Assembly: GCA_024280945.1 (NCBI GenBank)
Contig: JAMXLO010000108.1
Coordinates: forward strand, 1-64,000
DNA length: 64,000 bases
From: Acetobacteraceae bacterium
Lineage (GTDB): Bacteria; Pseudomonadota; Alphaproteobacteria; Acetobacterales; Acetobacteraceae
Reading direction: 5' to 3'
Part shown: one piece after another, positions 61,013 to 64,000 of the stretch
Layout: every line of letters starts with the position of its first letter
How positions within the stretch are numbered: position 1 is the first letter of the stretch
Position numbers and translations under genes: made by a program
The notes under the pieces: model-generated
Seen by the model: the letters and a program-made list of their open reading frames with translations, nothing else
The model's database searches: none
What the model was told of the DNA's origin: nothing

Positions 61013-61949
61013 GATAGTAGCGCTCAACAAAGACGGGATGAGCTCGCGCGAGCAGGCTCGCCAGGCCACGGGGCAGGAACAGGATCACCAGGATGATCAG
61101 CAGCCCGAACACCAGTTCGTCGAAGCCTGGAAAGCTGATGAACACCTGCGGCGCCACAGTGACAATGACGGCGCCAATGATCGTCCCGGTCAGACTGCCG
61201 AGACCACCGACCATGATGATGGCAAACTGCCGCAGCAGCTCGGTGAGGTCGAAAGAGACCGGCGTCAGATGGCCCACCGAAATCGCGAACATCGCACCAC
61301 CGATGCCGACGACGGCACCGCCCCACGCAAAGGCAAGCACGATGTAGCGGTCCGTCGGAATGCCCATCGCGGCGGCGGCAATCTCGTTGTCTTTGATTGC
61401 CATGAAGGCACGGCCGAAGCGCGATCGCAGCAGGCGATCGGTGATGGCAACAAGCATCACGACCAGTGCGAGGAAAACGTAAAATCGGCGCAGATCCGTA
61501 TCCAGTGTCCAGCCGAGCAGGTTGGGCACCGGCACCGCCATGCCCATGGAACCGCCGGTCAGCGCTTCCCAGCGAATGTAGGTCCAGCGCATCAATTCAC
61601 CAAAGGCCAGCGTCATGATGGCAAGATAGAACAAGCGCACACCGCGCAAGGCGGGAATACTGGCGATCGCACCAGCGGCGCCGCCAATCAGCGCTGCCGG
61701 CAGCAACGTGATCCACCATGGCACGTCGAATTGGGCCATGAGCACACCACTGACGTAGGCACCGAGGCCGAAATAGGCCACGTTGGAGAAGGCGAGCAGA
61801 CCGAGATTGCCAACCACGAGGTTGAAGCCAATACCCACGGGGACGTAGAGCAGTGCCGTGTTCAGCACGTATTGCTGATACTGATTGAGCCATAACGGCA
61901 GTGGCAGCAATACAATAGGTAACAACCAAAAAATACGGCGCAGATTCAT
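61005..61949 (-). CDS. livM: Branched-chain-type ABC permease LivM-like (second operon)
   Basis: 314 residues from ATG 61949 (ATGA overlap with livH). LLYVPVGIGFNLVVGNLGLL, FSNVAYFGLGAYVSGVLMAQ, LFYLAIMTLAFGELMRWTYI and the coupling helix FMAIKDNEIAAAAMGIPTDR mark it as LivM. About ten membrane segments. A longer upstream frame has Arg-rich, non-membrane composition and overlaps livH, so it is rejected. Confidence 0.92.
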   Translation of the reverse strand: MNLRRIFWLLPIVLLPLPLWLNQYQQYVLNTALLYVPVGIGFNLVVGNLGLLAFSNVAYFGLGAYVSGVLMAQFDVPWWITLLPAALIGGAAGAIASIPALRGVRLFYLAIMTLAFGELMRWTYIRWEALTGGSMGMAVPVPNLLGWTLDTDLRRFYVFLALVVMLVAITDRLLRSRFGRAFMAIKDNEIAAAAMGIPTDRYIVLAFAWGGAVVGIGGAMFAISVGHLTPVSFDLTELLRQFAIIMVGGLGSLTGTIIGAVIVTVAPQVFISFPGFDELVFGLLIILVILFLPRGLASLLARAHPVFVERYYRG

Positions 61950-62824
61950 ACGCGCACGGCGGCACGGCGGCCGAACAGACCCTGGGGTCGCAGCAACAGA
62001 ACGACGATCGGTACCAGATAGCCGGTGATCTCGATGAATACCGTGTTCAGGTAGAACCCGAGCAGCTTCTGGATGATGCCGAGGAGAATTCCGCCGACGA
62101 CCGCGCCGCCCAGCGAACCGAAGCCGCCAAGGGTCATTGCGGCAAATCCCTGCACCAGAGTCCATTGCCCGAGGTCGGGCGTGAGCGGCGCGATCATCGA
62201 CAGCATAACTCCGCCGATCGCGCCGAGTGCGGTACCGCCACCCCACATGAACGCGTGAAACAGCGGCACGTTGATGCCGACCAGCGCCGCGCCGCGTTGG
62301 CTCTGAAACGTGGCCTGGATCACCTTGCCGAGCGGGGTTGCCTGGAACAGCAGGAACAGCACAACCAGCAGCAACAGAACGATGCCGCAGATCACCACGT
62401 CATCCGTGGTGATCACGACATTGCCAAACATATAGGCGTCCTGCAGATAAGGCCGTTGCGGATTGATCGTTTCATTGCCCCACTCCAGACGCAGCACGCC
62501 TCGCAGCGTGTAGCCGATAGCGAGCGCCATCATTGCCAGCGATAAATGCGGCCCGCCCACGATTGGCTGCAACAGCAGACGCTGCGTTGCGAAGCCGACG
62601 GCGAACAGCAGCACGATCGCGAGCGCCAGCGCGACCAGAAAGGGGAGACCGAAGCCAAGGCCGAACACGAACACCGCATAGGCGCCGGCGGCAACCATAT
62701 CGCCGTGCCCGAAGTTCACCACGGTGGTGGCGCGATACACCACCGTCATCGATAGGGCGATGAGGGCGTAGAGCATGCCGGTCGAGATGCCGCTGATCAA
62801 AAGCTGCGGCAGCAGTGTCAGCAT
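61946..62824 (-). CDS. livH: Branched-chain-type ABC permease LivH-like (second operon)
   Basis: 292 residues. LLISGISTGMLYALIALSMT, VVYRATTVVNFGHGDMVAAG, the coupling loop VIQATFQSQRGAALVGINVP and GGFGSLGGAVVGGILLGIIQ are LivH hallmarks. It follows the partial CoA-ligase gene after 20 bases on the same strand, so the ligase and this importer probably form one operon. Confidence 0.92.
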   Translation of the reverse strand: MLTLLPQLLISGISTGMLYALIALSMTVVYRATTVVNFGHGDMVAAGAYAVFVFGLGFGLPFLVALALAIVLLFAVGFATQRLLLQPIVGGPHLSLAMMALAIGYTLRGVLRLEWGNETINPQRPYLQDAYMFGNVVITTDDVVICGIVLLLLVVLFLLFQATPLGKVIQATFQSQRGAALVGINVPLFHAFMWGGGTALGAIGGVMLSMIAPLTPDLGQWTLVQGFAAMTLGGFGSLGGAVVGGILLGIIQKLLGFYLNTVFIEITGYLVPIVVLLLRPQGLFGRRAAVRV

Positions 62825-62844
62825 GCGGCTACGCCATCATGGCG

Positions 62845-64000
62845 TCAGGCGGCGCCAAACTGCTGTCGTAAAGTGGGCTTGTGCACCTTGCCCGTCGCGT
62901 TGCGAGGTAATGCCTCGACAAATTGGATCGAACGCGGGTGCTTGTAACGTGCCAGGTTCGCTCCACAGTGTGCAAAGATCTCCATCTCGGTCAGAGTCTC
63001 GCCGGATCTCAGCGCGATGATGGCACGGCCAACCTCTCCCCATCGTTCGTCGGGTACACCGATCACCGCGACTTCGGCAATCGCCGGAAGCTGATACAGC
63101 ACGTCCTCGACCTCTGCGGGATACACGTTTTCGCCGCCCGATATGTACATGTCCTTCCAACGATCGACGATGTAGTAGAACCCATCCTTGTCTTTCAGTG
63201 CCGCATCGCCGGTGCACAGCCAACCATCGGCGAAGGTCACGGCACTGGCGTCGGGTCGCTTCCAGTATCCTGGTGTCACGCTGGGGCTCTTTACCCATAT
63301 TTCGCCGATCTCATCTGTGGACGCATCCGTGCCGTCCGCGCGGACCAGACGCATGGCGACATGCAGGCAAGGCTTGCCCGCCGATCCAGCCTTGGAAATC
63401 GCATCGCCTGGTTCCATCGACACGACGATACCGCAGGTTTCCGTCATTCCGTAAACTTGGATCAGGTCCAGACCTTGTGCCTGCCACTGTTGCAGCAGCG
63501 GCAACGATACCGGTGCGGCGGCGACATAGGCTAGCAGGTTCGGGTTGAACCTTGCTGCGGCAAATTGCGGCAATTGCGCCATGAACTGGAAGTGCGCCGG
63601 CGCGCCGATGAAGTGAGTGACGTTGGCTTCGGTATCGGTGAGCAGTCGCAAGGTCAGTGCTGGATCGTAGGCGCGCTCTACCAGCACCTTGCCGCCATAG
63701 TGAAACACCGGGTTGGCATAGACGTCGAGGCCGCCGACATGGAACAGCGGAAAAGCAGTCAAGCATGTGCTATCCGCGGTCACCCGGCAAGGTCCGGTCA
63801 GATTGACGATCTGCCAGAATCGCATGCCATGGGTGATGATCGCTCCCTTTGGATGGCCGGTGGTGCCGGAGGTATACAGGATGGTCGCGATGTCACCATG
63901 TGTCAGCGGCTCCGGCGTCGCTCCGCCGGAGGCTTCGGCAATCAGGCTCTCGTAGCCGCTGTTGGCGGGCTCGCGTCCACACAGATGCCGCACCCTGCAA
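62845..64000 (-). CDS. Acyl-CoA synthetase / AMP-dependent ligase, N-terminus beyond the window
   Basis: At least 382 residues; the frame continues past the right edge, so the first 130 or so residues are missing. P-loop ILYTSGTTGHPKGAIITHG, LIQVYGMTETCGIVVSMEPG, GWLCTGDAALKDKDGFYYIV, DRWKDMYISGGENVYPAEVE and the final EALPRNATGKVHKPTLRQQF with the catalytic Lys. Differs clearly from the ligase at 58100. It is the first visible gene of the second Liv operon, consistent with import of a carboxylate followed by CoA activation. Confidence 0.9.
   Translation of the reverse strand, partial: CRVRHLCGREPANSGYESLIAEASGGATPEPLTHGDIATILYTSGTTGHPKGAIITHGMRFWQIVNLTGPCRVTADSTCLTAFPLFHVGGLDVYANPVFHYGGKVLVERAYDPALTLRLLTDTEANVTHFIGAPAHFQFMAQLPQFAAARFNPNLLAYVAAAPVSLPLLQQWQAQGLDLIQVYGMTETCGIVVSMEPGDAISKAGSAGKPCLHVAMRLVRADGTDASTDEIGEIWVKSPSVTPGYWKRPDASAVTFADGWLCTGDAALKDKDGFYYIVDRWKDMYISGGENVYPAEVEDVLYQLPAIAEVAVIGVPDERWGEVGRAIIALRSGETLTEMEIFAHCGANLARYKHPRSIQFVEALPRNATGKVHKPTLRQQFGAA

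Noticed and set aside
1-64000. CRISPR arrays or long tandem repeats
   Set aside because: No regularly spaced repeats were seen anywhere by eye; the only tandem repeat of note is the heptamer at 10327.

Overview
The window looks like a chromosomal stretch of a high-GC alphaproteobacterium. The style of the genes (several ABC importers, NtaA/SnaA-type flavin monooxygenases, CoA-ligase/acyl-CoA dehydrogenase pairs, molybdenum hydroxylase) and the small accessory protein families recall Acetobacteraceae/Rhodospirillales, but that placement is inference from protein style, not from a marker gene.

Region 1 (1-12 kb): a frameshifted tyrosine recombinase, an APH-like kinase, a large CadC-type regulator (winged helix, membrane segment, TolB-like domain, TPRs, degenerate rhodanese domain) bracketed by broken pieces of its own paralogues, a DUF4242 small protein divergent from a giant AAA-LuxR regulator, an acyl-CoA dehydrogenase broken by a 7-bp tandem duplication, and a secreted dienelactone-hydrolase-like protein.

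Region 2 (12-16.7 kb): a mobile-element graveyard. It holds a decayed replication-type HTH fragment, a broken zinc ribbon, a terminase nuclease-domain remnant, and a compact cluster of five small coiled-coil proteins in two sequence families, with an inverted repeat and a -10 box between a divergent pair and a short direct repeat on either side.

Region 3 (16.8-41.1 kb): a catabolic and uptake island. It has a dihydroorotase-like amidohydrolase, a three-subunit molybdenum hydroxylase (its FeS subunit fused to a CoxG-like domain), a polar amino-acid ABC importer, two class-C (LLM) flavin monooxygenases, a cysteine hydrolase of the isochorismatase fold, an amidase pseudogene, a lone Liv-type binding protein and two complete peptide/opine-type ABC importers. 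Together they suggest uptake and oxidative/hydrolytic breakdown of a nitrogen-containing, probably heterocyclic or amide, compound.

Region 4 (41.1-45.1 kb): a nested IS630/IS110 remnant, a decayed lipoyl-domain gene and an unrecognised two-gene module with a frameshift, lying on the 3' side of a tRNA-Arg(CCG) gene, the usual layout of an integration hot spot.

Region 5 (45.2-51.7 kb): core-like genes: lipoprotein hydrolase, zinc-finger (NDUFS6-like) protein, polA (no standard start codon, degenerate proofreading site) and a hybrid sensor kinase.

Region 6 (51.8-64 kb): two Liv-type ABC operons on the minus strand flanking a plus-strand acyl-CoA dehydrogenase/CoA-ligase pair, with a second CoA ligase running off the right edge. 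In the first operon the LivF Walker A lysine is replaced by arginine. The layout suggests import of a carboxylated substrate followed by CoA activation and flavin-dependent oxidation.
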